Assembly (NCBI GenBank): GCA_964455395.1
Contig: CAYVWB010000028.1
Span: 1-50,898, forward strand
Reading direction: 5' to 3'
From: CAYVWB01 sp964455395
Lineage (GTDB): Bacteria > Desulfobacterota > Desulfovibrionia > Desulfovibrionales > Desulfovibrionaceae
Length of the DNA stretch: 50,898 nt
Position numbers and translations under genes: made by a program. The notes under the pieces were generated by a model. It saw nothing but the letters and a program-made list of their open reading frames with translations, was not told the origin of the DNA and searched no databases. This document shows positions 36,040-44,182 of the stretch, in pieces. Positions within the stretch are counted from its first letter, which is position 1. Every line of letters begins with the position of its first letter.

Positions 36040-36456
36040 ATGATCATACCTGATAAGACTATCGTGGTGCAGTTCGTCAACTTCATTGTCACCTTGATCG
36101 TGCTCAATCTCGTCTTGATCAAGCCCCTGCGGACCAAGATCAAGGAACGCAAGGAGCTTGTCGCAGGCATGATGACGGAGGTCGAGACGTTCAACGCCCA
36201 GGCGGAAGAAAAACTCAAGAGCTATGAGAAGTCGCTTGCGGAAGCCCGGAAAGCGGGCGCTGACGAGCGCGTGAAGATGAAAGAGGCAGGCGAGGCGCAG
36301 GAGCATGAAATCGTCGAGCAGGCGCAAGCCAAGGCGCAAGCGCAGTTCAAGGCGGCGCGCGAGAAGATCGAAGCGGACGCCAAAGCCGCCCTCGACGAGC
36401 TCAAGTCCAAAGTGGACGCGATGGCCAAGAAGGCCGCCGACAAGGTCCTCGGGTAA
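36040..36456 (+). CDS. atpF': ATP synthase F0 subunit b'
   Basis: This is the first of two b-type stator subunits. The 138-residue protein has one N-terminal membrane helix (VVQFVNFIVTLIVLNLVLI), a short KPLRTKIKERK turn and a long, Ala/Glu/Lys-rich helix to the C-terminus, the shape of b'. Having separate b' and b genes is usual in photosynthetic bacteria and in Desulfobacterota. It begins the operon; atpF follows 14 nt later. Genes for a and c (atpB, atpE) are absent and must be elsewhere, as in Desulfovibrio. Confidence 0.9.
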   Translation: MIIPDKTIVVQFVNFIVTLIVLNLVLIKPLRTKIKERKELVAGMMTEVETFNAQAEEKLKSYEKSLAEARKAGADERVKMKEAGEAQEHEIVEQAQAKAQAQFKAAREKIEADAKAALDELKSKVDAMAKKAADKVLG

Positions 36457-36470
36457 AGGAGGTAGGCCCC

Positions 36471-37043
36471 TTGAAACGTGTAAGTGTGATCGCGGCGACA
36501 GCCCTCATGGTCGTTCTGACCTGCGGCGTCGCCCTGGCGGCGGACGCCGGAGAGGCAGGGGATTACAACATCTGGATGAACCTCTTCTGGCGCGTGTTGA
36601 ACTTCGTCGTCGTGGTGGGCCTCATCTGGTACCTCGCCGGCAACAAAATCAAGGACGCGTTGAAGACGCGCCGCTACTCCATCGAGAACGAGCTCTCCGA
36701 GCTGGACCAGCGCAAGGCTGACGCCAAGCAGCGCCTGGAAGACGTGGAGCGGAGCATTTCCAACATGGAGGAAGAACGGCAGACCATCCTCCGGGAGTAC
36801 AAAGCGCAAGGCGAGGCGGTCAAGGCCTCCATCATCGAGAAGGCTGAAGCCGCAGCCAAGCAGATTCAAGAGAACGCCGCCAACGCTGCGGAGACCGAAT
36901 CGCGCATGGCGGTGGAAGCCATCCGGGCGCAGCTGGCCGATCTGGTGACGGAAGCCACCGAGAAGGTCCTGGACAAGCGCCTGACCAAGGAAGAGCATCA
37001 GAAACTCATCGATAAATATCTAGAAAAGGTGGTGCTCAATTGA
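36471..37043 (+). CDS. atpF: ATP synthase F0 subunit b
   Basis: The second stator subunit has 190 residues. The start is the TTG at 36471, with AAAGGAGG ending 7-8 nt upstream, the strongest ribosome site nearby. The N-terminus looks like a cleavable signal peptide (MKRVSVIAATALMVVLTCGVALAADA), followed by the membrane helix (LNFVVVVGLIWYLAG) and a long coiled-coil (EELDQRKADAKQRLEDVERSI onward). A signal-peptide-like extension is known in b subunits of several Desulfobacterota. The TGA overlaps the atpH start (TTGA). Confidence 0.92.
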   Translation: MKRVSVIAATALMVVLTCGVALAADAGEAGDYNIWMNLFWRVLNFVVVVGLIWYLAGNKIKDALKTRRYSIENELSELDQRKADAKQRLEDVERSISNMEEERQTILREYKAQGEAVKASIIEKAEAAAKQIQENAANAAETESRMAVEAIRAQLADLVTEATEKVLDKRLTKEEHQKLIDKYLEKVVLN

Positions 37044-37591
37044 TCGGCAACGTCGTCGCACGCAGATACGCGCAGGCGCTCTTCAGCCTGGGCAAGAAGC
37101 AAGGGATCAAGGAGCTCGAAGCCTACGGCGCAGACCTGAGCGCTGTGGCCAGCGCCCTCAAGGACGCCCCGGAGCTCCTGCGAGTGTTCAAGAATCCGCT
37201 CTTCGGGGCGGCTGAGAAAAAAGCCATCATCGCCAAGCTGCTTGAAAAGACGCAAGCGCAGCCCGTGTCCGTGAACTTCTTCAAGCTCCTTGCGGACAAG
37301 GACCGCCTGGGTCTCGTCCCTGAGATCGACGCCTACTTCGCTTCCTTGCTGGATGTGGAAAAGGGCGTGGTGCGGGGCTCGCTGACCACGGCTGTGGGGC
37401 TGGACGCGCCCCGGCGCAAAAAGGTGAAGACCGCGCTGGAAAAGCAGTCTGGCAAATCGCTTGTACTGGAGTTCGATACCGATCCTGCCATCCTGGGCGG
37501 CGTGGTGCTCAAGGTGGGGGACAAAGTCCTCGACGCCAGCCTCCGCGCTCAGCTGGAGATGCTGAAGGAAAACATCAAGAGGGGTGAATAG
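37040..37591 (+). CDS. atpH: ATP synthase F1 subunit delta
   Basis: Delta links F1 to the b/b' stator. The 183-residue protein has the helical N-terminal domain (VARRYAQALFSLGKKQG, ELLRVFKNPLF) and the C-terminal domain with LVLEFDTDPAILGGVVLKVGDKVLDASLRAQLE, a clear family signature. It starts with TTG at 37040, overlapping the atpF stop by two bases (TTGA), with AAAAGGTGG upstream; coupled translation is expected. Confidence 0.94.
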   Translation: MIGNVVARRYAQALFSLGKKQGIKELEAYGADLSAVASALKDAPELLRVFKNPLFGAAEKKAIIAKLLEKTQAQPVSVNFFKLLADKDRLGLVPEIDAYFASLLDVEKGVVRGSLTTAVGLDAPRRKKVKTALEKQSGKSLVLEFDTDPAILGGVVLKVGDKVLDASLRAQLEMLKENIKRGE

Positions 37592-37595
37592 GGCC

Positions 37596-39104
37596 ATGCA
37601 GATCAAAGCCGAAGAGATCAGCCAAATCATTGAGGAGCAGATCCAAAATTACGAGCAGAAGGTCGAGATGAGCGAGACCGGCACCGTCTTGTACGTCGGT
37701 GACGGCATCGCTCGCGTCTACGGCGTCGAGAACGCCATGGCCATGGAGCTGCTGGAGTTCCCCGGCGGCCTCATGGGCATGGTCCTCAACCTGGAGGAAG
37801 ACAACGTCGGCGTGGCGCTGCTCGGTGAGGACACCGGCATCAAGGAAGGCGACCCGGTCAAGCGCACCGGGCAGGTCTTCTCCGTGCCTGTGGGCGACGC
37901 TGTCATGGGACGCGTCATCAACCCCCTGGGGCAGCCCATCGACGGTCTCGGGCCCATCGAAGCCAAGGATACGCGCCCTGTGGAGCTGAAAGCCCCCGGC
38001 ATCGTCCAGCGCAAGTCCGTGCATGAGCCCTGCTACACGGGTCTGAAGGCTGTCGACGCCATGACGCCTATCGGTCGCGGTCAGCGCGAGCTCGTCATCG
38101 GCGACCGCCAGGTCGGCAAAACCGCTGTCTGCATCGACGCCATCCTGGCGCAGAAAAACTCCGACGTGCACTGCTTCTACATCGCAGTGGGTCAGAAGAA
38201 AGCCTCCGTGGCCGTGGTGGCGGACATCCTCCGTCGCGAAGGCGCCATGGAGTACACCACCATCATCTCCGCCACGGCGTCCGAGCCCGCGCCTCTGCAG
38301 TTCATCGCCCCCTACTCCGGGGCCACCATGGCCGAGTTCTACCGCGACAACGGCAAGCACGCCCTCATCGTCTATGACGACCTCTCCAAGCAAGCTGTCG
38401 CTTACCGCCAGATGTCCATTCTGCTGCGCCGCCCCCCGGGACGGGAAGCCTTCCCCGGCGACGTCTTCTACCTCCACTCCCGCTTGCTGGAGCGCGCGTC
38501 CAAGCTCTCCGACGACCTGGGCGCCGGCTCCCTGACAGCCCTGCCCATCATCGAAACCCAAGCCGGCGACGTCTCCGCGTTCATCCCCACCAACGTGATC
38601 TCCATCACGGACGGGCAGGTGTACCTGGAGCCGAACCTCTTCAACGCCGGCGTGCGGCCTGCCATCAACGTCGGTCTCTCGGTCTCCCGCGTGGGCGGCG
38701 CCGCGCAGATCAAGGCCATGAAGCAAGTGGCCGGCACCTTGCGCCTCGACTTGGCGCAGTACCGGGAACTGGCCGCCTTCGCGCAGTTCGGTTCGGACCT
38801 GGACAAAGCCACGCAAGCCAAACTGAACCGCGGCGCGCGGATGGTGGAGCTGCTGAAGCAAGACCAGTACCAGCCCCTCACCGTGGACGAACAAGTGGCC
38901 ATTCTGTACGCCGGCACCCGGGGCTTCCTGGACGATGTGCCGCTGGAAGTCGTGCGCAAGTTCGAAGCCGAATTCCTGGACTTCATGCGCAACGCCAAGG
39001 CCGACATCCTCAAGAGCATCGTGGACAAGCAAGCCCTGGACGACGACATCGAATCCCGGCTGAAAGCCGCCATCGAAGAGTTCAAGAAAGGCTTCTCCGC
39101 GTAA
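37596..39104 (+). CDS. atpA: ATP synthase F1 subunit alpha
   Basis: The non-catalytic nucleotide-binding subunit has 502 residues. Landmarks are MQIKAEEISQIIEEQI, the Walker A GDRQVGKT, the DELSEED-region equivalent, and the alpha signature region PAINVGLSVSRVGGAAQ. The start is the ATG at 37596, preceded by AAGAGGGG; a GTG at 37584 in the same frame would add four residues inside atpH. Only 4 nt separate it from the atpH stop. Confidence 0.98.
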   Translation: MQIKAEEISQIIEEQIQNYEQKVEMSETGTVLYVGDGIARVYGVENAMAMELLEFPGGLMGMVLNLEEDNVGVALLGEDTGIKEGDPVKRTGQVFSVPVGDAVMGRVINPLGQPIDGLGPIEAKDTRPVELKAPGIVQRKSVHEPCYTGLKAVDAMTPIGRGQRELVIGDRQVGKTAVCIDAILAQKNSDVHCFYIAVGQKKASVAVVADILRREGAMEYTTIISATASEPAPLQFIAPYSGATMAEFYRDNGKHALIVYDDLSKQAVAYRQMSILLRRPPGREAFPGDVFYLHSRLLERASKLSDDLGAGSLTALPIIETQAGDVSAFIPTNVISITDGQVYLEPNLFNAGVRPAINVGLSVSRVGGAAQIKAMKQVAGTLRLDLAQYRELAAFAQFGSDLDKATQAKLNRGARMVELLKQDQYQPLTVDEQVAILYAGTRGFLDDVPLEVVRKFEAEFLDFMRNAKADILKSIVDKQALDDDIESRLKAAIEEFKKGFSA

Positions 39105-39116
39105 GGGGGCGAACCT

Positions 39117-39998
39117 ATGGCATCCTTGCGTGACATCAAGAACAAGATCGGCGCGGTCAAGAAGACCAAGCAGATCACCAAGGCCATGAACATGGTGGCC
39201 TCCGCCAAGCTGCGCAATGCGCAGACACGTATCGAACGCTTCCGGCCCTACGCCGAGAAGTTCTACGAGATGCTTGGCGACATGGCTTCCAAGGCGGACG
39301 CCACCGCCCACCCGCTGTTGGAAAAGCGGGAAACCGTCAACACCACCGGCATTCTGGTCATGACGTCCGACCGCGGCCTGTGCGGCAGCTTCAACGCCAA
39401 CCAGCTGAAAGCCGCCGCCAGACTCGCCGCCTCCAAGAAGGAGGAAGGCAAGGACGTGCAGATCTACGCCGTGGGCAAGAAGGCGCGGGACTGGGCGCGC
39501 AAGAGCGAATTCGCTGTCGCCGCCGAGTACGCCGACATGATGAACAGCTTCGACTTCACCTTCGCCAACACCGTGGGCACGGAGCTCATCGACAGCTACC
39601 TGACCGGCGCGCTGGACGAAGTCATCATGATCTTCGGCGAATTCGTCTCCATGGCGCGGCAGCAGCCGAACACCATGCAGATCCTGCCCATCCAGCCGGC
39701 CGCCGCCGAAGGCGAAGAAACCGCCGCCGGTCCGGCCACCGAGTACATCTACGAACCCGATGTGGAAGGCTTGTTGGCGGAGCTCCTGCCCCGCTTCATC
39801 AAGGTCATGGTCTATCGGGGCATGCTGGACACCTCCGCCTCGGAGCACGCCGCTCGGATGGCGGCGATGGATAACGCCACCAAGGCGTGTGACGACATGG
39901 TGGGTAACTTGACCCTTGTGTACAACAAGACGCGCCAGGCCACGATCACCAAAGAGCTGATGGATATCGTCGGCGGCGCCGAGGCGCTCAAAGGATAA
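39117..39998 (+). CDS. atpG: ATP synthase F1 subunit gamma
   Basis: Gamma is the rotating central shaft. The 293-residue protein begins with the conserved N-terminal helix MASLRDIKNKIGAVKKTKQITKAMNMVASAKLR, contains TSDRGLCGSFNAN, and ends with the C-terminal helix SEHAARMAAMDNATKACDDMVGNLTLVYNKTRQATITKELMDIVGGAEAL. These are given as separate blocks; all are near-invariant in the family. It lies 12 nt behind atpA. Confidence 0.97.
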   Translation: MASLRDIKNKIGAVKKTKQITKAMNMVASAKLRNAQTRIERFRPYAEKFYEMLGDMASKADATAHPLLEKRETVNTTGILVMTSDRGLCGSFNANQLKAAARLAASKKEEGKDVQIYAVGKKARDWARKSEFAVAAEYADMMNSFDFTFANTVGTELIDSYLTGALDEVIMIFGEFVSMARQQPNTMQILPIQPAAAEGEETAAGPATEYIYEPDVEGLLAELLPRFIKVMVYRGMLDTSASEHAARMAAMDNATKACDDMVGNLTLVYNKTRQATITKELMDIVGGAEALKG

Positions 39999-40013
39999 AG
40001 GAGCGGAAGAACG

Positions 40014-41432
40014 ATGAGTGACAATATCGGAAAGATCGTTCAGGTCATCGGCGCCGTCGTGGACGTCGAGTTCGAGCCGGGCAAACTGCCCAACATCTTC
40101 AACGCGCTCGAAATCTCCAACCCCAACAACCAGGACGCTCCCGAGCTCATCTGCGAAGTGGCGCAGCACCTCGGCGACAATGTGGTCCGCACCATCGCCA
40201 TGGACGCCACCGAAGGTCTGGTGCGCGGCATGGAAGCCAAGGACCTCGGCCAGCCCATCCAGGTGCCTGTCGGCGCAGCTTCTCTGGGCCGCATCATGAA
40301 CGTCGTGGGCAAGCCCGTGGACGAAGCCGGCCCCATCGAAGCCGCCAAGACCCTGCCCATCCACCGGCCTGCGCCGGACTTCACCGAGCAGTCCACCACG
40401 GTTGAGCTCCTCGAAACCGGCATCAAGGTCGTCGACCTGCTCATCCCCTTCCCCAAGGGCGGCAAGATGGGCCTCTTCGGCGGCGCTGGCGTGGGCAAGA
40501 CCGTTATCCTCATGGAGATGATCAACAACATCGCCAAGCAGCACGGCGGTATCTCCGTGTTCGCGGGTGTGGGCGAGCGCACCCGCGAAGGCAACGACCT
40601 CTACCATGAAATGAAGGACGCTGGCGTTCTCGAGAAAGCCGCGCTCATCTACGGACAGATGAACGAGCCTCCGGGAGCCCGCGCTCGCGTGGCCCTCACC
40701 GCGCTGGCTTGTGCGGAGTACTTCCGTGACGAGGAAGGCCAGGACGTGCTGCTCTTCGTCGACAACATCTTCCGCTTCACCCAGGCCGGTTCGGAAGTGT
40801 CCGCGCTGCTCGGCCGGATGCCTTCCGCGGTGGGTTACCAGCCCACTCTCGGCACCGACCTCGGCGGTCTGCAAGAGCGGATCACCTCCACCAACAAGGG
40901 CTCCATCACCTCGGTGCAGGCCGTGTATGTGCCCGCGGACGACTTGACCGACCCCGCGCCCGCCACGACCTTCTCGCACTTGGACGGCACCCTCGTGCTC
41001 TCCCGGCAGATCGCCGAGCTCGGCATCTACCCTGCGGTGGATCCCCTGGACTCCACCTCCCGCATCCTGGACCCCAACGTCCTGGGCGCCGAACACTACC
41101 AGACCGCGCGGGAAGTCCAGCAGGTCCTCCAGAAGTACAAGGAACTCCAGGACATCATCGCCATCCTCGGCATGGACGAGCTCTCCGATGAAGACAAGCT
41201 CGTCGTCCACCGCGCCCGCCGCATCCAGCGCTTCCTCTCCCAGCCCTTCCATGTGGCGGAGACCTTCACCGGCACGCCGGGCGTCTACGTCAAACTGGAA
41301 GACACCATCCGCGGCTTCCGCGAAGTCCTCGAAGGCAAGCACGACGAACTCGCCGAGAACGACTTCTACATGGTCGGCGGCATCGAAGACGCTGTGGAAA
41401 AGAGCAAGAAGCGCCAGGCGGCTGAGGCTTAA
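40014..41432 (+). CDS. atpD: ATP synthase F1 subunit beta
   Basis: The catalytic subunit has 472 residues: N-terminal IGKIVQVIGAVVDVEF, Walker A GGAGVGKT, GERTREGNDLYHEM, Walker B VLLFVDNIFRFTQAGSEVS and the DELSEED loop (LGMDELSDEDK). AAAGGAG lies 7-13 nt upstream of the ATG. Confidence 0.98.
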   Translation: MSDNIGKIVQVIGAVVDVEFEPGKLPNIFNALEISNPNNQDAPELICEVAQHLGDNVVRTIAMDATEGLVRGMEAKDLGQPIQVPVGAASLGRIMNVVGKPVDEAGPIEAAKTLPIHRPAPDFTEQSTTVELLETGIKVVDLLIPFPKGGKMGLFGGAGVGKTVILMEMINNIAKQHGGISVFAGVGERTREGNDLYHEMKDAGVLEKAALIYGQMNEPPGARARVALTALACAEYFRDEEGQDVLLFVDNIFRFTQAGSEVSALLGRMPSAVGYQPTLGTDLGGLQERITSTNKGSITSVQAVYVPADDLTDPAPATTFSHLDGTLVLSRQIAELGIYPAVDPLDSTSRILDPNVLGAEHYQTAREVQQVLQKYKELQDIIAILGMDELSDEDKLVVHRARRIQRFLSQPFHVAETFTGTPGVYVKLEDTIRGFREVLEGKHDELAENDFYMVGGIEDAVEKSKKRQAAEA

Positions 41433-41449
41433 GCCACGAGGAGACGCTC

Positions 41450-41857
41450 ATGGACAAGGCTCTGCAGTTGGAAATCGTCACCCCCGACAAGCTCGTGCTG
41501 AGCGAGTCGGTGGAATATGTCGGCGCTCCCGGCCTGGAAGGCGAGTTCGGCGTCCTGCCGAACCACATCCCCTTCCTTTCGGCCCTCCACGTCGGCAACC
41601 TCTACTACAAGCAAAGCGGCAAGACGAAATACGTCTACGTCGCCGGAGGCTTTGCCGACATCTCGGACAACAAGGTCACCATCCTTGCCGAGGAAGCCGA
41701 AAAAGCCGAAGAGATCGACATCGAACGCGCCCGCAAGGCCAAAGAGCGCGCCGAGCTGCGCATGAAGGAAGCTGAAGACCAGGTCGCCTTCACCCGTGCG
41801 CAAGCCGAACTCCAACGCGCCCTTGCGCGCATGAAGACCGCTGGCGTCAACGCCTAG
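41450..41857 (+). CDS. atpC: ATP synthase F1 subunit epsilon
   Basis: Epsilon, 135 residues, regulates F1 rotation. It has the beta-sandwich N-terminal domain (LQLEIVTPDKLVLSESVEYVGAPGLEGEFGVLPNHIPF) and the helical C-terminal arm with DIERARKAKERAELRM. It ends the operon, 17 nt behind atpD, and a strong terminator follows. Confidence 0.96.
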   Translation: MDKALQLEIVTPDKLVLSESVEYVGAPGLEGEFGVLPNHIPFLSALHVGNLYYKQSGKTKYVYVAGGFADISDNKVTILAEEAEKAEEIDIERARKAKERAELRMKEAEDQVAFTRAQAELQRALARMKTAGVNA

Positions 41858-41881
41858 GTCTTCGCACCACGCCTCGACTAA

Positions 41882-41911
41882 GCGGACCGCCTCGGCGGTC
41901 CGCTTTTTTTT
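41882..41911 (+). terminator. Strong intrinsic terminator of the ATP synthase operon
   Basis: A perfect 9-bp stem GCGGACCGC (41882-41890) / GCGGTCCGC (41895-41903) with a CTCG loop is followed by eight Ts (41904-41911). It lies 24 nt after the atpC stop. Confidence 0.95.
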
Positions 41912-41988
41912 GCTCTCCGTCACCCTTGTTCGACCCAGGCCGAAACGTTATGATCAGGAGCGAACCTTCACCCAAGGACGCTACCGCC

Positions 41989-43419
41989 ATGCCTCTGCCG
42001 ACACCCCTCCCAGATGAATGGGCCGCCCTCGTCCTTGCCGCCGGCAAGGGCACGCGCATGCGCTCCCAGCAACCCAAGGTCCTCTTCGAACTCCTCGGCG
42101 AACCCATGCTCGCCTACGTCCATGACGCCTTGGAGCCACTGTTCGGCGACCGTGTCTGGACTGTCGTGGGCCACGCCGTCGAGCTCGTGGAACGCGCCTT
42201 TCCGCAACGTTTGGACCGCTTCATCCTCCAACAGGAGCAGCGCGGCACTGGCCACGCCGTACAGACCGCATGGCCCCAGCTCCAAGCCGCCGGCGTGCGA
42301 CGGCTCCTCGTCATCAACGGGGATACGCCGCTCATCACCCCCGAGGATCTCGACGACTTCATCCACCGCGCCAACGCCGCGCCCCTGGCGTTCCTCTCCG
42401 CTTCCCTGCACGATCCCGGGGCGTTCGGCCGCGTGGTGAGGGAGGACGGCAAGGTCGCGGCCATCGTGGAAGCCAAGGACTTCGACACCGCCATCCACGG
42501 CGCCATCACCGGGGAGATCAACGTGGGATGCTACGCCATGGATCTGGAAGCCATGACGCCCCTGCTGGCGCGCCTAGACGACAACAACGCCAGCGGCGAG
42601 TTCTACATCACCGATCTCGTGGCGCTGAGCCTCGAGGCGGGGCTGGTCGTGGAAGGAGTGCTGGGCTCTGCTGGGCATGACGTTGGCGACGAGGACGTGC
42701 TGCGCTTGCTGGGCGTCAACAATCCCCGGGAGCTGGTACGCGCTGAAGAACACTTGCGGCGCAAACTTGTGGACGCCGCCTTGGACGCCGGCGTCCTTGT
42801 GCGTTCTCCGGAGAGCGTGCGCATGGGGCCGCGCGCGGTCATCGAGCCCGGCGCGGAAATCACGGGCCCCTCGGAAATTCTGGGCGCAAGCCGTGTCGAA
42901 GCGGGGGCGCGCATCGCTTCCCATACAGTGCTGCAGGACGCTCACGTGGCGGCGGGCGCCGAGGTCCACCACTTCAGCACGCTCCAGGGCGCGCGCGTGG
43001 GCGAACATGCCGCGGTGGGCCCCTATGCGCGGCTGCGGCCCGGCGCGACGCTTGGTGAACGGGCCCGGGTGGGCAACTTCGTGGAGCTGAAGAACGCGTC
43101 GTTGGGGCCTGGCTCCAAAGCCAACCATCTTAGCTACTTGGGCGATGCCGAGGTGGGCGCTGGCGCGAATATCGGCGCAGGGACCATCACCTGCAATTAC
43201 GATGGCCGGAACAAGTTCCGCACCACGGTGGGCGCCGGCGCGTTCATCGGCTCGAACGCCGCGCTCGTGGCCCCCGTGACTGTCGGGGAGGATGCGCTGG
43301 TGGCTGCGGGCTCGACGATTACCGAAGATGTGCCCGCCAACGCGCTGGCTGTGGCGCGGGGCCGCCAGAGTGTGAAAGAGGCGCAGGGGATGCAAACCCG
43401 CGGGAAGGCCAAGGAATGA
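41989..43419 (+). CDS. glmU: Bifunctional GlcNAc-1-P uridyltransferase / GlcN-1-P acetyltransferase
   Basis: GlmU makes UDP-GlcNAc for peptidoglycan and lipid A, two steps after the GlmS encoded 21 kb to the left. The N-terminal uridyltransferase domain has VLAAGKGTRMRSQQPKVL, QEQRGTGHAVQ, INGDTPLI and GEINVGCYAMD. The C-terminal left-handed beta-helix has hexapeptide repeats, RVGNFVELKN, KANHLSYLGDAEVG and TITCNYDGRNKFRT with the catalytic-site residues. The ATG at 41989 (AAGGA 10 nt upstream) gives 476 residues; starts at 41950 (ATG) or 41926 (TTG) lie in frame but lack a ribosome site and are close to the atp terminator. Confidence 0.96.
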   Translation: MPLPTPLPDEWAALVLAAGKGTRMRSQQPKVLFELLGEPMLAYVHDALEPLFGDRVWTVVGHAVELVERAFPQRLDRFILQQEQRGTGHAVQTAWPQLQAAGVRRLLVINGDTPLITPEDLDDFIHRANAAPLAFLSASLHDPGAFGRVVREDGKVAAIVEAKDFDTAIHGAITGEINVGCYAMDLEAMTPLLARLDDNNASGEFYITDLVALSLEAGLVVEGVLGSAGHDVGDEDVLRLLGVNNPRELVRAEEHLRRKLVDAALDAGVLVRSPESVRMGPRAVIEPGAEITGPSEILGASRVEAGARIASHTVLQDAHVAAGAEVHHFSTLQGARVGEHAAVGPYARLRPGATLGERARVGNFVELKNASLGPGSKANHLSYLGDAEVGAGANIGAGTITCNYDGRNKFRTTVGAGAFIGSNAALVAPVTVGEDALVAAGSTITEDVPANALAVARGRQSVKEAQGMQTRGKAKE

Positions 43420-43424
43420 ACAAA

Positions 43425-43440
43425 ACTGTGAATTCACGGT
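43425..43440 (+). promoter_or_regulatory. 16-bp near-palindrome upstream of the zap genes
   Basis: ACTGTGAATTCACGGT is an inverted repeat with one mismatched pair, just behind the glmU stop. A GATAAT box lies 18 bp further on (43459-43464), ahead of the zapB-like ATG at 43492. It could be an operator next to a promoter; no matching -35 box is obvious. Confidence 0.4.
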
Positions 43441-43491
43441 GTTTGCAGAGTCCTTCTTGATAATTCCTTGTAGAGCGCGTATGCAAATGCA

Positions 43492-43728
43492 ATGGAAGCG
43501 ATTGACAGGTTGGAACACAAGCTGGGGGAAGTGCTGAGCACCCTCGAAGGGCTGCGACGGGAGAATGCGCGTCTGCGACAGGAGGCGGCCGAAGGGGCCA
43601 CCGCCCACGAGGAAGAACGCGCGCGTCTGCAACAGGAGCTCGCGGAAGAGCGAGCCGCCAAGGAAGAAGTGCTCGCCCGCATCGACGCCTTGCTCGACAA
43701 GCTCAGCGCTGCGCCTCTGGAAGAGTGA
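43492..43728 (+). CDS. zapB: ZapB-like coiled-coil cell division protein
   Basis: A 78-residue, almost entirely coiled-coil protein (IDRLEHKLGEVLSTLEGLRRENARLRQE, then Glu/Arg/Ala heptads) of the size of ZapB. Sequence similarity in such proteins is dominated by the coiled coil; the assignment depends on overlap with zapA (stop TGA overlaps the zapA start, GTGA). ZapB binds ZapA and helps align the Z-ring with the nucleoid. Confidence 0.75.
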   Translation: MEAIDRLEHKLGEVLSTLEGLRRENARLRQEAAEGATAHEEERARLQQELAEERAAKEEVLARIDALLDKLSAAPLEE

Positions 43729-43994
43729 TCAGCGTCATGCCGCGCTACACGCTGGACGTCCTTGGTCTCAATCTGTCGTTCAAGGCCGAGGCGGACAAGG
43801 GACGGGTCGAAGAAGCGGCGGCGCTGCTGGAATCGCGATTCGAGAAACTGGATGATGGACGTCAGATTAGCAAAGAACGTCTTTTAGTGTTTTTGGCCTT
43901 GGGACTTGCTGATGACTTGCTGCAGTCCAACCGAAGGCAAGGCGAACTGGAGAACCGGATCGCTCAGCTTTTGGCCAGAATAGACGAGGTGTGA
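43725..43994 (+). CDS. zapA: Cell division protein ZapA
   Basis: ZapA bundles FtsZ filaments at midcell. The 89-residue product has the family N-terminus (PRYTLDVLGLNLSFKAEADKGRVEEAAALLE) and a C-terminal coiled coil (ALGLADDLLQSNRRQGELENRIAQLLARID). The start is either the GTG at 43725, which overlaps the zapB stop, or the ATG at 43737, four codons later; the ATG gives the more usual N-terminus. The 6S RNA gene follows about 15-25 nt after its stop, the same neighbour as in E. coli. Confidence 0.88.
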   Translation: MISVMPRYTLDVLGLNLSFKAEADKGRVEEAAALLESRFEKLDDGRQISKERLLVFLALGLADDLLQSNRRQGELENRIAQLLARIDEV

Positions 43995-44007
43995 CACCAT
44001 CGAGTGA

Positions 44008-44182
44008 CGACAGGACAACCCTGGGATGTGCGTGCTTCCTCTGGTGTGTTTTTTGAGCCAATGAAAAAACACAGGGCGCTACCCTCGCGGACTGGTGAGC
44101 ATACTCGCGACTCGAGCGAGGAGCCTGAAGGTCCGCCGGCGGCGCCCACCATGGCACGCATGGTTCAAAAAAGCCATTGACA
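44008..44182 (+). ncRNA. ssrS: 6S RNA
   Basis: 6S RNA mimics an open promoter and sequesters sigma-70 RNA polymerase. The sequence shares the family core with E. coli 6S: GGCGCT, then CGCGGACTGGTGAGCATACTCG and CGAGGAGCCT. Its stems can be traced by hand. The closing stem is TGCGTGC (44029-44035) with GCACGCA (44154-44160), followed by GGGCGC (44074-44079) with GCGCCC (44142-44147), GCGGAC (44087-44092) with GTCCGC (44131-44136), and an apical hairpin CTCG...CGAG (44104-44120). A further hairpin GTGTTTTTT/AAAAAACAC lies in the 5' strand of the bubble. It follows zapA, as in gammaproteobacteria. Ends are approximate. Confidence 0.88.

Noticed and set aside
37575..41342. A 1255-residue open frame on the minus strand opposite atpA-atpG-atpD
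   Set aside because: It is a shadow of the GC-rich codon pattern of three certain ATP synthase genes; its translation is His/Val/Gly-rich with no family motif.
36040..41857. Possible deletion of atpB and atpE from the ATP synthase operon
   Set aside because: The b'-b-delta-alpha-gamma-beta-epsilon order without a and c is the normal split arrangement in Desulfovibrio-type genomes.
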